NCBI GenBank assembly: GCA_030148985.1
Contig: JASBSJ010000003.1
Coordinates: 1-64,000, forward strand
Reading direction: 5' to 3'
DNA: 64,000 nt
DNA from: Sphingopyxis sp.
Lineage (GTDB): Bacteria; Pseudomonadota; Alphaproteobacteria; Sphingomonadales; Sphingomonadaceae
Shown: piece by piece, positions 34,365 through 42,805 of the stretch
How the letters are laid out: the number at the start of each line of letters is the position of its first letter
How positions within the stretch are numbered: the stretch's first letter is position 1
Made by a program: the position numbers and the translations under genes
The notes under the pieces: model-generated
What the model was told of the DNA's origin: nothing
Database searches by the model: none
What the model saw: the letters and a program-made list of their open reading frames with translations, nothing else

Positions 34365-35009
34365 GTCAGCCGCCTTTGCCCTAAGAGCGCGAGAAAGCAT
34401 CGCAGCAAGAGTGTCGGTGAATGTGTCGAGATCTGGCGTGCTCATCGGGCGCTCCAGCTTGCCAACAGTGGCTTCACGCATCCGGGTTGCGACGGTGAAA
34501 TGAATCAGCGGGCCGACAATTGTCAGGTGAACGATCTGCGGGTCCCAGCCACGAGCCTCCGTATCCAAAGGAAGTACATTGAGTACACTCTCGGTCAACG
34601 CCATGAAGCTGCGCAAGGTGTCGGCAGTGCCAGGATTGAGCAACCGATCAGGGTCCATCTGTTCACGCAGAATCATCGGCGCGAGATGCGCTTGTGAGGC
34701 GATAGCTCGCGAGAGGATGCGGACGAGTTCGCGCTCAGGATAGGCAGCACTCGAAAGGTCCCCCTCTTTTGCCAACCGCTCCGCCTCGGCCACCGCATCA
34801 GCTAGGATCTCATCATACAACCCGCCCTTTCCCTTGAAGTGGTAGGATACAAGCGCCTGATTGCAGCCAGCCAGGTCGGCAATGTCGCGAACACCCGTGG
34901 CACGATAACCGCGGGTCGCAAAAAGCTCGGCGCCCGCGGCCTTGATCGAGGCTCGGGTGTCGAGTGTGCGTTGCTGAGGCGCGCGGGCCTGGGTCTTGAT
35001 GCTACTCAT
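34359..35009 (-). CDS. TetR-family transcriptional regulator
   Basis: A 216-residue repressor-type protein. The N-terminal helix-turn-helix reads RASIKAAGAELFATRGYRATGVRDIADLAGCNQALVSYHFKGKGGLYDEIL, typical of TetR/AcrR proteins of the CecR-like (DUF1956-containing) subgroup. The C-terminal ligand domain has no recognised effector motif. The ATG is at 35009. It is transcribed toward the cupin gene with a 71-bp gap. Matching inverted repeats in front of both genes suggest that it represses itself and the cupin gene. Confidence 0.9.
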   Translation of the reverse strand: MSSIKTQARAPQQRTLDTRASIKAAGAELFATRGYRATGVRDIADLAGCNQALVSYHFKGKGGLYDEILADAVAEAERLAKEGDLSSAAYPERELVRILSRAIASQAHLAPMILREQMDPDRLLNPGTADTLRSFMALTESVLNVLPLDTEARGWDPQIVHLTIVGPLIHFTVATRMREATVGKLERPMSTPDLDTFTDTLAAMLSRALRAKAADA

Positions 35010-35018
35010 GCACTCAAG

Positions 35019-35034
35019 TTAAGCGCACGTTTAA
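35019..35034. promoter_or_regulatory. Candidate TetR operator upstream of tetR
   Basis: TTAAGC-GCAC-GTTTAA, an inverted repeat with one mismatch relative to the site at 34342-34357 and the same 4-bp centre length, located 10 bp upstream of the tetR start codon. Suggests autorepression. Confidence 0.6.
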
Positions 35035-35039
35035 ATTAG

Positions 35040-35301
35040 ATCAAGGCAGTTACGAGTTTCGATGCTTGAGCTCAGCGGTCAAAGCCACTGGATTGAGACA
35101 TCTGCTTTCAATCCCAAAGGCGCTTCACTAATTGGTGCGGGGACCCATCCCGAGAGAGCCGAGCTACTTGTCCAGACCTGTAGCGAGCAGCGGTAGGTAT
35201 TGGTCCAAAACATGACCAGGAACAGTGAATCGCCGGGCGTCCACTCACCACCCCACCTCGGTCGTTGCCGCGGGGCCGTCATCGACCGACCCGGCGGAGG
35301 C
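35040..35301. other. Intergenic segment without a recognisable gene
   Basis: This stretch between tetR and the nitronate monooxygenase is less GC-rich than the flanks in its first half. I see no ORF with credible coding character; the track ORF 35079-35369 overlaps the monooxygenase stop out of frame. CCCCACCTCGG at 35251-35261 is an exact copy of 33301-33311, on the far side of the cupin gene. Confidence 0.5.
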
Positions 35302-36273
35302 CTAAAGCCGAACCTTCGCCTCCAGCTCGCGCCGCGCCGCAAGATATTGTTCCTCCAGCTCGGCGACATATTCGGCCACGGGGCGCACCGCGGTGACGGG
35401 GCCGATTCCCTGGCCCGATCCCCAGATGTCCTTCCACGCCTTTGCCTTGGTGTTGCCGCCCGATCCGAAATTCATCGTCTTCAAATCGCCTTCGGGCAGA
35501 TTGTCGGGGTCCATCCCCGCGGCGACGATCGACTGGCGGAGATAATTGCCGTGGACGCCGGTGAACAGGTTCGAATAGACGATGTCGGCGGCGCGACCCT
35601 CGACGATGCCGTTCTTGTAACCCTCGTCGGCATTGGCTTCGGCGGTCGCGATGAAGGCGCTGCCGATATAGGCGAGGTCGGCGCCGCATGCCTGCGCGGC
35701 GAGGATCGAGCGGCCGTGGCCGATCGCGCCCGACAGCGCGACCGGGCCGTCGAACCATTCACGGATTTCCTGCACCAGCGCGAAGGGTGACTGCCGTCCC
35801 GCATGGCCCCCCGCGCCCGCCGCGACGGGGATCAACCCGTCGGCGCCCTTTTCGACCGCCTTGCGCGCGAAACGGTCGTCGATGACGTCGTGCAACGTGA
35901 TCCCGCCCCAGCTGTGCACCGCCTGGTTGAGCTCCTCGCGCGCGCCGAGCGAGGTGATGGTGATCGGAACTTTCCACTTGGCGCAGGTTGCGATGTCCTG
36001 TTCCAGCCGGTCGTTCGATTTGTGGACGATCTGGTTGACCGCATAGGGCGCCGACGGACGATCGGGGTTGTCGCGATCCCACGCCGCCAGTTCCTCGGTG
36101 ATGCGGTGCAGCCACTCGTCGAGCAGCGGCTGCGGCCGCGCGTTCAATGCGGGAAAGCTGCCCACGATGCCCGCCTTGCACTGCGCGATGACCAGGTCCG
36201 GACCCGAAACGATGAACAGCGGCGAGCCGATCACGGGCAGGCGCAGGCGGTCGAAAATGGGGGGAAGGGCCAT
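35302..36273 (-). CDS. Nitronate monooxygenase / 2-nitropropane dioxygenase family protein
   Basis: A 323-residue TIM-barrel FMN enzyme. The N-terminal LPVIGSPLFIVSGPDLVIAQCKAGIVGSFP gives the first beta-alpha unit; AGAGGHAGRQSPFALV near residue 155 and ALSGAIGHGRSILAAQACGADLAYIGSAF near residue 185 form the phosphate and nitronate loops. It oxidises alkyl nitronates with O2; many homologues have unknown substrates, and some are enoyl reductase-like. Start is the ATG at 36273. No operon partner is evident. Confidence 0.9.
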   Translation of the reverse strand: MALPPIFDRLRLPVIGSPLFIVSGPDLVIAQCKAGIVGSFPALNARPQPLLDEWLHRITEELAAWDRDNPDRPSAPYAVNQIVHKSNDRLEQDIATCAKWKVPITITSLGAREELNQAVHSWGGITLHDVIDDRFARKAVEKGADGLIPVAAGAGGHAGRQSPFALVQEIREWFDGPVALSGAIGHGRSILAAQACGADLAYIGSAFIATAEANADEGYKNGIVEGRAADIVYSNLFTGVHGNYLRQSIVAAGMDPDNLPEGDLKTMNFGSGGNTKAKAWKDIWGSGQGIGPVTAVRPVAEYVAELEEQYLAARRELEAKVRL

Positions 36274-36368
36274 GAATCACTCTCCGGTTGCGGTTTGAAA
36301 CTGACCTTAACGTAAACGGAAAGCGGTGCAAGAGGCATCGATTTGGCGGGCTTATGGAGTAGTGCTGC

Positions 36369-37664
36369 CTAGTCGCAGGCGCGGTGTAATTTGACTGCCA
36401 GCCAGGCCGAAACAAGGCACATCGCCGCGCTCATCAGCAACTGATCGACCACCCCGACGCCCGCGAGGCCGAGGCCCATGGCGAGCAGCGAGCCGACGAC
36501 CATCGCGCCCGAATTGACGATATTGTTCGCGGCGACGGTGCGCGCGGTCTGGTCCTTGGGCACGGTGGTGGTGAGGAAGGCATAGAGCGGAACAACGAAC
36601 ATGCCGCCGCTGATCGCGATGCCGAGCAGCGCGGCGAGCAGCGGGATGACGTCGGCATGGTTCAGGAAGCCGCCGATGCCGTACATCGCCCCCGACGGGT
36701 CATGCTCCCAGCTGCGGCATACCCAATAGAAGGCGAGGACGAACAGCCCCATGACGATCACGCTCGCGGGGCTGTAGCGCGCCGAAACCTGACCTTTGAG
36801 CAGGCGGTTGACCGCGACCGAGCCGATCGCGATGCCGATCGAGAAAATGGCGAGGAACAGGCTGGCGACGCTTTTGTCGGCGTGAAGGATATTCTTCACC
36901 AGCGGCGGGAACTGGATGAACAGCACCGCGCCGATCGTCCAGAAAAAGCTGATCGACAGGATCGCGAGGAAAAGACGCGGGATGTGCAGCGTCGCGCTGA
37001 CGAGCGTAATCGACGAGCGGATGATGTGCCAGTCGATACCCGTTTCGGCATGTTCGGGCGGCGCGGGCGGCACCTGGCGTCCGGTCCAGTAACCGATCGC
37101 GGCGACGAGGACGACGCCGAGCGCCGCCCATTCGACGTCGATCACCCCGGCCAGGATCGTGCCGGCAAGGATTGCGATATAGGTGCCCGCCTCGACGAGC
37201 CCGGTGCCCGCGAGCACCTCGTCGCTTTTCAGATGCTGCGGCAGGATCGCATATTTGATCGGGCCGAAGAAGGTCGAATGAACCCCCATCGCGAACAGCG
37301 CGAGCATCATCAGCGGGATGGCGATCAGGTGGACCGCATAACCGAGCCAGGCGAGGACCAGTCCGACGGCCCCGACCAGCATGATGAGGATTTCGCAGAA
37401 TTTGACGATGCGGATGATCCGCGCCTTGTCGCGCGTATCGGCGAGCTGTCCCGCCAGCGCCGACAGCAGGAAGAAAGGCAGGATGAAAACGCCGGTCGCG
37501 ACCGCGCTGAACAGCGTTTCCTGTTCCTCGCTGTTGAACACGCCATAAACGACGAACAGCACCATCGCATTCTTGAACAGATTGTCGTTGAACGCGCCGA
37601 GCAGCTGGGTGACGAAAAGGGGCAGGAACCGGCGTTGCTTCAATAGCGCAAAGGAGCCGGTCAT
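36369..37664 (-). CDS. MFS transporter, LplT-like
   Basis: A 431-residue 12-helix major facilitator. The N-terminus RRFLPLFVTQLLGAFNDNLFKNAMVLFVVYG is the pattern of the LplT lysophospholipid carrier and acyltransferase-fused MFS proteins, and GPIKYAILPQHLKSDEVLAGTGLVEAGTYIAI is a second conserved stretch. There is no fused acyltransferase. A role in lysophospholipid flipping is inferred from family only. The track begins at an in-frame TTG (37715); I prefer the ATG at 37664, where homology starts, though its ribosome site is weak. Confidence 0.85.
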   Translation of the reverse strand: MTGSFALLKQRRFLPLFVTQLLGAFNDNLFKNAMVLFVVYGVFNSEEQETLFSAVATGVFILPFFLLSALAGQLADTRDKARIIRIVKFCEILIMLVGAVGLVLAWLGYAVHLIAIPLMMLALFAMGVHSTFFGPIKYAILPQHLKSDEVLAGTGLVEAGTYIAILAGTILAGVIDVEWAALGVVLVAAIGYWTGRQVPPAPPEHAETGIDWHIIRSSITLVSATLHIPRLFLAILSISFFWTIGAVLFIQFPPLVKNILHADKSVASLFLAIFSIGIAIGSVAVNRLLKGQVSARYSPASVIVMGLFVLAFYWVCRSWEHDPSGAMYGIGGFLNHADVIPLLAALLGIAISGGMFVVPLYAFLTTTVPKDQTARTVAANNIVNSGAMVVGSLLAMGLGLAGVGVVDQLLMSAAMCLVSAWLAVKLHRACD

Positions 37665-37779
37665 GCGTGGTCCATTCTTTTCAACATCGTCGGTTCGCAC
37701 GCATTTCGCGGGCAACAGCTTGTCGCCGGGGGGGCTTATCGGCTAGGGCGGCGCTGGTCAAAGGTCATTTTGGCCGGCC

Positions 37780-38367
37780 ATGTCGACGGGGATCATGCTG
37801 AGCCTTCCCAACTTATTGACGCTGTCGCGAATCCTGGCGGTTCCCATCCTGCTGTTCTTGTTGTGGCCGGGGGTGAGCGAAGGGTCGCACCAGCCCAAAC
37901 CGATCGATTATGCGCTGGCCTTCGGCCTTTACTGCCTGATGGGCATTACCGATTATTTTGACGGCTATGTGGCACGCGCGCGCGGCACCGTGTCGCGGTT
38001 GGGCATCTTCCTCGACCCGATTGCCGACAAGATCATGATCGCGGCGGTGATCCTGCTGCTCGTCTTCACCCGCGACATCGACGGATGGCACGTCATTGCG
38101 GCGCTGGTCATCCTGCTGCGCGAAATCATCGTGTCGGGGCTGCGCGAATTCCTCGCGACCTTGCAGGTGTCGATGCCAGTGACGCAGCTTGCCAAGTGGA
38201 AGACGGCGTTTCAGCTCGTCGCCTTTGGCGCGCTCATCTTTGCGGGCGCCTTGCCCGCGATGGCGTGGATCAAGACCGTCGGGCTGGTTTCGCTGTGGGG
38301 CGCGGCGGTGCTGACGCTGGTGACCGGCTGGGACTATCTGCGCGTCGGCCTGAAGCATATGGACTGA
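37780..38367 (+). CDS. pgsA: CDP-diacylglycerol--glycerol-3-phosphate 3-phosphatidyltransferase PgsA
   Basis: Makes phosphatidylglycerol phosphate for anionic membrane lipids. The 195-residue membrane protein begins LSLPNLLTLSRILAVPILLFL. The CDP-alcohol phosphotransferase signature is D-G-x2-A-R-x8-G-x3-D-x3-D, seen here as DYFDGYVARARGTVSRLGIFLDPIADK at about residues 60-85. The first ATG at 37780 is used. The stop overlaps the moaD ATG (ATGA), an arrangement that links phospholipid and molybdopterin genes, probably only for transcription. Confidence 0.95.
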   Translation: MSTGIMLSLPNLLTLSRILAVPILLFLLWPGVSEGSHQPKPIDYALAFGLYCLMGITDYFDGYVARARGTVSRLGIFLDPIADKIMIAAVILLLVFTRDIDGWHVIAALVILLREIIVSGLREFLATLQVSMPVTQLAKWKTAFQLVAFGALIFAGALPAMAWIKTVGLVSLWGAAVLTLVTGWDYLRVGLKHMD

Positions 38368-38622
38368 TGACGCTCGACCTGTCCTATTTCGCCTGGGTGC
38401 GCGAGCGCATGGGGGTGGCGGGTGAGACGGTCGAGCTGCCGCCCGCGGTGACCAATATTGCTATGCTGCTTGGCTGGCTGGCGGCGCGCGACGAACGCGG
38501 CGCGGCGGCCTTTGCCGAACCGCACCGCATCCGCGCCACGATCGACGGGGTGATGATGGGGCCCGATGCCCCGCTGGCGCGCGCGCGACGTCGCGCTGTT
38601 TCCGCCCGTGACAGGCGGATGA
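38367..38622 (+). pseudogene. moaD: MoaD molybdopterin synthase small subunit, frameshifted
   Basis: MoaD is a ubiquitin-fold sulfur carrier whose C-terminal Gly-Gly is thiocarboxylated. From the ATG at 38367 the frame reads MTLDLSYFAWVRERMGV and on to PLARAR, then runs into an arginine-rich sequence with no stop. One base out of that frame, at 38587-38622, is DVALFPPVTGG then TGA, the canonical MoaD ending. The break falls in a (GC)5 tract (38577-38586); (GC)6 would restore an 85-residue protein. As sequenced, the Gly-Gly tail is lost and the frame continues into moaE. This may be a sequencing error, a real mutation or a reversible slippage site. Confidence 0.85.
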
Positions 38623-39071
38623 TCCGCGTTTTCGTCCAGCCGACGCCGATCGAGATCGGCACCGAGTTCGATCTGCACGATGCCGGGGGGCATGGCGCGA
38701 GCGCGAGCTTCATCGGGCGCGTGCGCGGCGACGATGACCTGACCGAGCTGTTCCTGGAGCATCATCCGGTGATGACCGAGGCGGGCCTCGCGGGCCTGGC
38801 GCACGCGGCGGTCGATCGCTGGAAGCTGGGGGCGCTGACCCTGATCCACCGCGTCGGCGCGATAGCGCCGGGCGAGACGATCGTGCTCGTCCTCGCAAGC
38901 AGCCGCCACCGCGCCGAGGCGCTGGCGGCGTGCGAATATCTGATCGACCGGCTGAAGACCGACGTGATGCTGTGGAAACGCGAGACGTTCGCCAACGGCC
39001 GCGTCGCGTGGGTCGAGGCGCGCGAGGGCGACCGGGATCGCGCGGCGCGGTGGGATCAGGGCGTGGATTGA
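38619..39071 (+). CDS. moaE: Molybdopterin synthase large subunit MoaE
   Basis: Converts cyclic pyranopterin monophosphate to molybdopterin with sulfur from MoaD. The 150-residue sequence starts MIRVFVQPTPIEIG and has ASASFIGRVRGDDD, LEHHPVMTEAGL, VLASSRHRAEALAACEYLIDRLKTDVMLWKRE, in which the two lysines correspond to the active-site lysines of MoaE. The ATG at 38619 overlaps the expected moaD stop (ATGA). In the sequence given, the frame is also open to moaD's start, so a 235-residue MoaD-MoaE read-through polypeptide is formally possible. Confidence 0.94.
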   Translation: MIRVFVQPTPIEIGTEFDLHDAGGHGASASFIGRVRGDDDLTELFLEHHPVMTEAGLAGLAHAAVDRWKLGALTLIHRVGAIAPGETIVLVLASSRHRAEALAACEYLIDRLKTDVMLWKRETFANGRVAWVEAREGDRDRAARWDQGVD

Positions 39072-39385
39072 GGAACGGGAGGGCCGTTTCGGGCTGGTGA
39101 GCGGCCGTCGCTGTTCCCGGTCATGCCGGGCCGGGTCCGCGATCCGGCTGGTGCAGGGGCGGCGGAATTCTTTCAAAGTTCAGGAAAGTTCAGCCTGGCG
39201 CGGCGCTCTGATCTGCCGCTCCCGGCAGACCTGCGCGCCCGTCTCCTGCCCGCATCCATATATGGCGCAGCGACTTGCCTTATCCACATATTGAAAGAGC
39301 AGGGATGAAGGCTGGCACAGCCGGATCATGTAGGACAGCGTTTTTTTTGGGGATGTCCGCTTTGGGGGTGGAGAGCGGACGTTAA

Positions 39386-39522
39386 ATCCTCCCTGTCGCG
39401 TAGCGATGGGGAGGGGGACCGCGCCCGAAGGGCGTGGTGGAGGGGCGGCGACGTCGCGTTATTGCCCCCCCGTCAGCGCTTCGCGCTGCCACCTCCCCAT
39501 GGCTTCGCCACAGAGAGGATCA
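39386..39522. repeat. Extragenic repeat, family C (long form)
   Basis: A ~137-bp unit with ATCCTCCCTGTCGC at the left end and an imperfect inverted end to the right. It shares CCCCCCGTCAGCGCTTCG and GCTGCCACCTCCCC with the unit at 45718-45854. Lacks any coding potential. Confidence 0.75.
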
Positions 39523-39558
39523 ACGTCCACTTCTGATCGAATGCCGCTTTCCGAATAT

Positions 39559-39629
39559 TTCGCGCAGAGGCGCAGAGATCGACTAGATGAAGCGTACTCC
39601 CCTCTGCGATCTCTGCGCCTCTGCGCGAA
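39559..39629. repeat. Perfect 23-bp inverted repeat, family D
   Basis: The arms 39559-39581 and 39607-39629 (starting TTCGCGCAGAGGCGCAGAG) are exact reverse complements around a 25-base loop. Located 57 bp downstream of the oxyR stop (minus strand), it could act as a terminator, but its GCAGAGGCGCAGAG core is reminiscent of repeats common in other sphingomonad intergenic regions. Confidence 0.85.
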
Positions 39630-39686
39630 TCTCGTCCAGCGCGGGCGTTCGAACAAAAGGGGCTTCCAGTCGAAACCCGACCGCCG

Positions 39687-40592
39687 CTACTGCGCCTGAT
39701 GCTTCCTGAAAATATCGGCAAGCATCTTGAACTCGTCCGCCCGCGGGCTGCCCTTGCGCCACACCAGCGCGATCGTGCGCCAGTCATGGTCCGAATCGAG
39801 CGGGCGCGTGTCGATGTCGGTGTGGTCGAGGATGCCCGCCTCGATCGCCATTTGCGGCAGCATGGTGATGCCAAGGCCGTTGTCGACCATCTGCACGAGC
39901 GTGTGGAGCGAGGTCCCCATCATCCGTGCCCCGGCGCGCAGTTCGGGCCGGTTGCACGCGGCGAGCGCGTGATCCTTCAGGCAATGCCCGTCCTCGAGCA
40001 TCAGCATCTGCGCGGGGTCGATCTGGTCGGCACTGACCATCGCGGGAAGATCTTCGGATTGATCGCCGGGGAACGCAACGAACAGCGCGTCGTCGAACAG
40101 ATTTTCACTTTCAACGTCGCCGCACGCATAGGGGAGCGCGAGCAACACGCAGTCGACGGCGCCGTGGTGGAGTGATTCGCACGCCTGCGCGCTCGGTTCC
40201 TCGCGCAGAAACAGCTTCAGCGACGGGCGTTCCTTGCGCAGCCGCGGGAGGAGATCGGGAAGGAGAAAGGGCGCGATCGTCGGGATGACGCTCATGCGCA
40301 GTTCGCCGACGAGCGGTGCGGCGGCCGCGGCGGCCATGTCGGCAAGCTCCTCGGCCTCGCGCAGCACGCGGTGCGCCTTTTCGACGATCTTGTCGCCGAG
40401 CGCGGTGAAGCGCACGACGCGGCGCGTACGCTCGACGAGTGTTTGCCCCAGCAGCGTCTCAAGCTCGCGGATGCCCGCCGACAGCGTCGATTGGGTGACG
40501 TTGCACGCATCGGCGGCGCGGCCGAAATGGCCATGCTCGTGCAGTGCGACAAGATATTGCATCTGTTTGAGCGAGGGGAGGTAGTTTTGCAT
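39687..40592 (-). CDS. oxyR: Hydrogen peroxide-sensing LysR regulator OxyR
   Basis: A 301-residue LysR-type regulator. The N-terminal helix-turn-helix reads HFGRAADACNVTQSTLSAGIRELE. The redox site is present: MLEDGHCLKDHALAAC around residues 205-220 has cysteines separated by eight residues, equal to Cys199-Cys208 of E. coli OxyR, which form the peroxide-dependent disulfide. The start is the ATG at 40592. It is divergent from the EF-hand gene with a 135-bp region between. Targets are not deducible here; an exported peroxiredoxin lies 4 kb away. Confidence 0.95.
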   Translation of the reverse strand: MQNYLPSLKQMQYLVALHEHGHFGRAADACNVTQSTLSAGIRELETLLGQTLVERTRRVVRFTALGDKIVEKAHRVLREAEELADMAAAAAAPLVGELRMSVIPTIAPFLLPDLLPRLRKERPSLKLFLREEPSAQACESLHHGAVDCVLLALPYACGDVESENLFDDALFVAFPGDQSEDLPAMVSADQIDPAQMLMLEDGHCLKDHALAACNRPELRAGARMMGTSLHTLVQMVDNGLGITMLPQMAIEAGILDHTDIDTRPLDSDHDWRTIALVWRKGSPRADEFKMLADIFRKHQAQ

Positions 40593-40727
40593 TGATCGGA
40601 TATAGTGATTTGTTGGGCAATTTTGAACAAGTCAGACGATTAAAATTCGCCGCCAAAATGGTCGCATCGCTTGGCGTCGCGGCGCCCGCCGTGATAGCTG
40701 GTCCGATCAATCGGTGCGGAGGGGCAA

Positions 40728-41195
40728 ATGGCGGTTTCGCGTTTCCTGATCGGCGGCGTCGCGAGCGCGCTGCTGCTGACCGGCGGCTTGTTCCTGTGGC
40801 AGGGGCACAGCCAGCTGGCCGAGGAGGCGGTGCTGCCCGATCCGCCGCCCGCCTTGCCCGCGATCCCGGTCGCCGGAGCGAATGCGCCCACTCGCGGCCC
40901 GGCGCCACCCCCCCTCCCCGCCGCGAAGGAGGCGTCGCGCGAGGAACGGCGCTTCAACCGCTTCGACCGCGACCGCAACGACAAGGTCAGCCGCGTCGAG
41001 CTGATGTCGTCGCGCACTGCGGCGTTTCGCAAACTCGACACGGACGGCAATAATTTGCTGACGTTCGAGGAATGGGCGGTGACCACGAGCGAACGGTTCG
41101 CCGGAGCCGATGCCGACAAGTCGGGCGACCTGACGCGGGCGGAATTCGCGACGACCGCGCCGAAGCGCGCAGCGAAGCCGAAATGTCGGTGTTGA
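40728..41195 (+). CDS. Exported EF-hand calcium-binding protein
   Basis: A 155-residue protein with an N-terminal hydrophobic anchor or signal (MAVSRFLIGGVASALLLTGGLFLW) and a proline-rich linker to about residue 65. Three EF-hand loops follow: DRDRNDKVSRVEL, DTDGNNLLTFEEW and DADKSGDLTRAEF, each with acidic residues at positions 1, 3 and 12 or close to them. The C-terminus ends KPKCRC. Calcium binding in the periplasm is likely; a function beyond that is unknown. A paired-hairpin repeat begins 8 bp downstream. Confidence 0.85.
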   Translation: MAVSRFLIGGVASALLLTGGLFLWQGHSQLAEEAVLPDPPPALPAIPVAGANAPTRGPAPPPLPAAKEASREERRFNRFDRDRNDKVSRVELMSSRTAAFRKLDTDGNNLLTFEEWAVTTSERFAGADADKSGDLTRAEFATTAPKRAAKPKCRC

Positions 41196-41202
41196 ACCCG
41201 AA

Positions 41203-41380
41203 CCCTCCCCCTTGATGGGGGAGGCAGCGAGACTTGCGAGCTTGCTCGCTAGTCGCAGCGGTGGGAGTGCGCTCTCGGCCTGAAGCAACGGTGCAAGGAC
41301 GCACCGTCACCCCCATCCAACTTCGCCTAATCGCTGCGCGATAAGGCTGCGTATCCTTCCCCCATCAAGGGGGAAGGGGA
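41203..41380. repeat. Extragenic repeat with paired CCCCCTTGATGGGGG hairpins
   Basis: About 178 bp bounded by CCCTCCCCCTTGATGGGGG on the left and CCCCCATCAAGGGGG on the right, so each end folds alone and the two ends also pair. It exactly fills the gap between the convergent EF-hand and trmFO genes and could serve as a two-way terminator. Confidence 0.8.
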
Positions 41381-42730
41381 TTAGGCCGCCACGCCCTCGG
41401 CCACTTTCATCCACTCCGCCAGCGCCTTGCCCGCGCGCTGCGTGTAGCCGAGCTTGCGGTCCTTTTTGCGCACCTCGTCGGCGAGCGGTGGGAAAAGGCC
41501 GAAGTTGACGTTCATCGGCTGATAGGATGCCGCATCGGCGCCGCCGGTGATGTGCCCGAGCAGCGCGCCCAGCGCGGTTTCGGGCGGCGGTGGTGGCAGG
41601 GTGCGGCCGCCAAGCTCCGCAGCGGCAAAGCGCGCGGCGACGAGGCCGATCGCGGCGCTTTCGACATAGCCTTCGCAGCCGGTGATCTGCCCGGCGAACC
41701 GAATATGCGGCGCCGATTTCAGGCGAAGCTGGCCGTCGAGCAATTCGGGCGAGCGGATGAAGCTGTTGCGGTGAAGCCCGCCCAGTCGCGCGAACTCGGC
41801 CTTCTCGAGGCCGGGGATGGTGCGGAACAGCTCGACCTGCGCGCCATGTTTGAGCTTGGTCTGAAAGCCGACCATGTTCCACAGCGTGCCCAGCGCATTG
41901 TCCTGCCGCAGCTGGACGACCGCATAGGGCCAGCGCCCGGTGCGCGGATTGTCGAGCCCGACGCCCTTCATCGGACCGAAGCGCAAGGTTTCGACGCCGC
42001 GTTCGGCCATCACCTCGATCGGCATACAGCCCTCAAAATAGGGCGTGTCCTTTTCCCAATCCTTGAACTCGGTTTTTTCGCCGTCGATCAGCCCCTGAAC
42101 GAAGGCATGATATTGGTCCTTGTCCATCGGGCAGTTGATATAATCCTTGCCGTCGCCGATCGGCCCGACCTTGTCCCAGCGGCTCGCCATCCAGGCAATG
42201 TCCATGTCGATGCTGTCGCGGTAGACGATGGGGGCGATGGCGTCGAAAAAGGCGAGCGCGTCCTTGCCGGTCGCGGCGCCGATGCTGTCGGCGAGGCTCG
42301 CGGCGGTGAGCGGGCCGGTCGCGACGATCGTCAGCCCCTCGCTCGGCAGCGTGTCGATGCGTTCGCGAACGATGTTAACATTGGGGTGATTTTCGAGCGC
42401 GCGGGTGACACCGCCCGAAAAAAGGTCGCGGTCGACCGCAAGCGCCGAGCCCGCGGGCACCTTGGTTGCATCGGCCTCGCGTATGATGATCGAGCCCAGT
42501 GTGCGCATTTCGCGGTGGAGCAGGCCGACGGCGTTGCTTTCGCCATCGTCGCTGCGAAAGCTGTTCGAGCAGACCATCTCGGCGAGCGTGTCGCCCTGAT
42601 GCGCCGGTGTCATATCGCCGCCGCCGCGCATTTCGGAAAGCCGCACGCGATGGCCCGCCTCGGCAAGCTGCCACGCCGCTTCGGACCCCGCGAGGCCGCC
42701 GCCGATGATATGCACGTCGTATTCCGCCAT
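41381..42730 (-). CDS. trmFO: tRNA (uracil-5-)-methyltransferase TrmFO (folate/FAD dependent)
   Basis: Uses methylenetetrahydrofolate and FADH2 to make 5-methyluridine at tRNA position 54. The 449-residue sequence starts with the FAD motif [46 protein letters not shown] near residue 55 contains the conserved cysteine region, [14 protein letters not shown] near residue 200 is diagnostic of the family, and [19 protein letters not shown] near residue 340 closes the FAD site. A GidA/MnmG assignment is rejected because of length and the CPM-x-KDQY motif. It is divergent from the lysoplasmalogenase gene. Confidence 0.96.
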   Translation of the reverse strand: MAEYDVHIIGGGLAGSEAAWQLAEAGHRVRLSEMRGGGDMTPAHQGDTLAEMVCSNSFRSDDGESNAVGLLHREMRTLGSIIIREADATKVPAGSALAVDRDLFSGGVTRALENHPNVNIVRERIDTLPSEGLTIVATGPLTAASLADSIGAATGKDALAFFDAIAPIVYRDSIDMDIAWMASRWDKVGPIGDGKDYINCPMDKDQYHAFVQGLIDGEKTEFKDWEKDTPYFEGCMPIEVMAERGVETLRFGPMKGVGLDNPRTGRWPYAVVQLRQDNALGTLWNMVGFQTKLKHGAQVELFRTIPGLEKAEFARLGGLHRNSFIRSPELLDGQLRLKSAPHIRFAGQITGCEGYVESAAIGLVAARFAAAELGGRTLPPPPPETALGALLGHITGGADAASYQPMNVNFGLFPPLADEVRKKDRKLGYTQRAGKALAEWMKVAEGVAA

Positions 42731-42805
42731 TTACCCTGTCCGTTGACTTGCGACCAATATGCCGCGCACTAGGCGGGTTGGCGGCAAGATGCAAAGGGGA
42801 GCGCG

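Larger units (their letters stand above)
39072..39686. other. 615-bp gene-free interval with repeats
   Basis: Between moaE and oxyR I see no credible gene. The first ~310 bp have no recognised element except a T-run near 39340 (GTTTTTTTTGGGG). The second half holds two repeats described separately (39386-39522 and 39559-39629). Confidence 0.6.

Noticed and set aside
35079-35369. 96-residue minus-strand ORF before the nitronate monooxygenase stop
   Set aside because: Overlaps the monooxygenase gene out of frame and has no recognisable sequence or ribosome site.
38085-39071. Single MoaD-MoaE fusion gene
   Set aside because: The frame is open, but the intact DVALFPPVTGG-TGA ending and ATGA overlap in the other frame show that moaD and moaE were separate genes; the fusion arises from a dinucleotide-tract frameshift.
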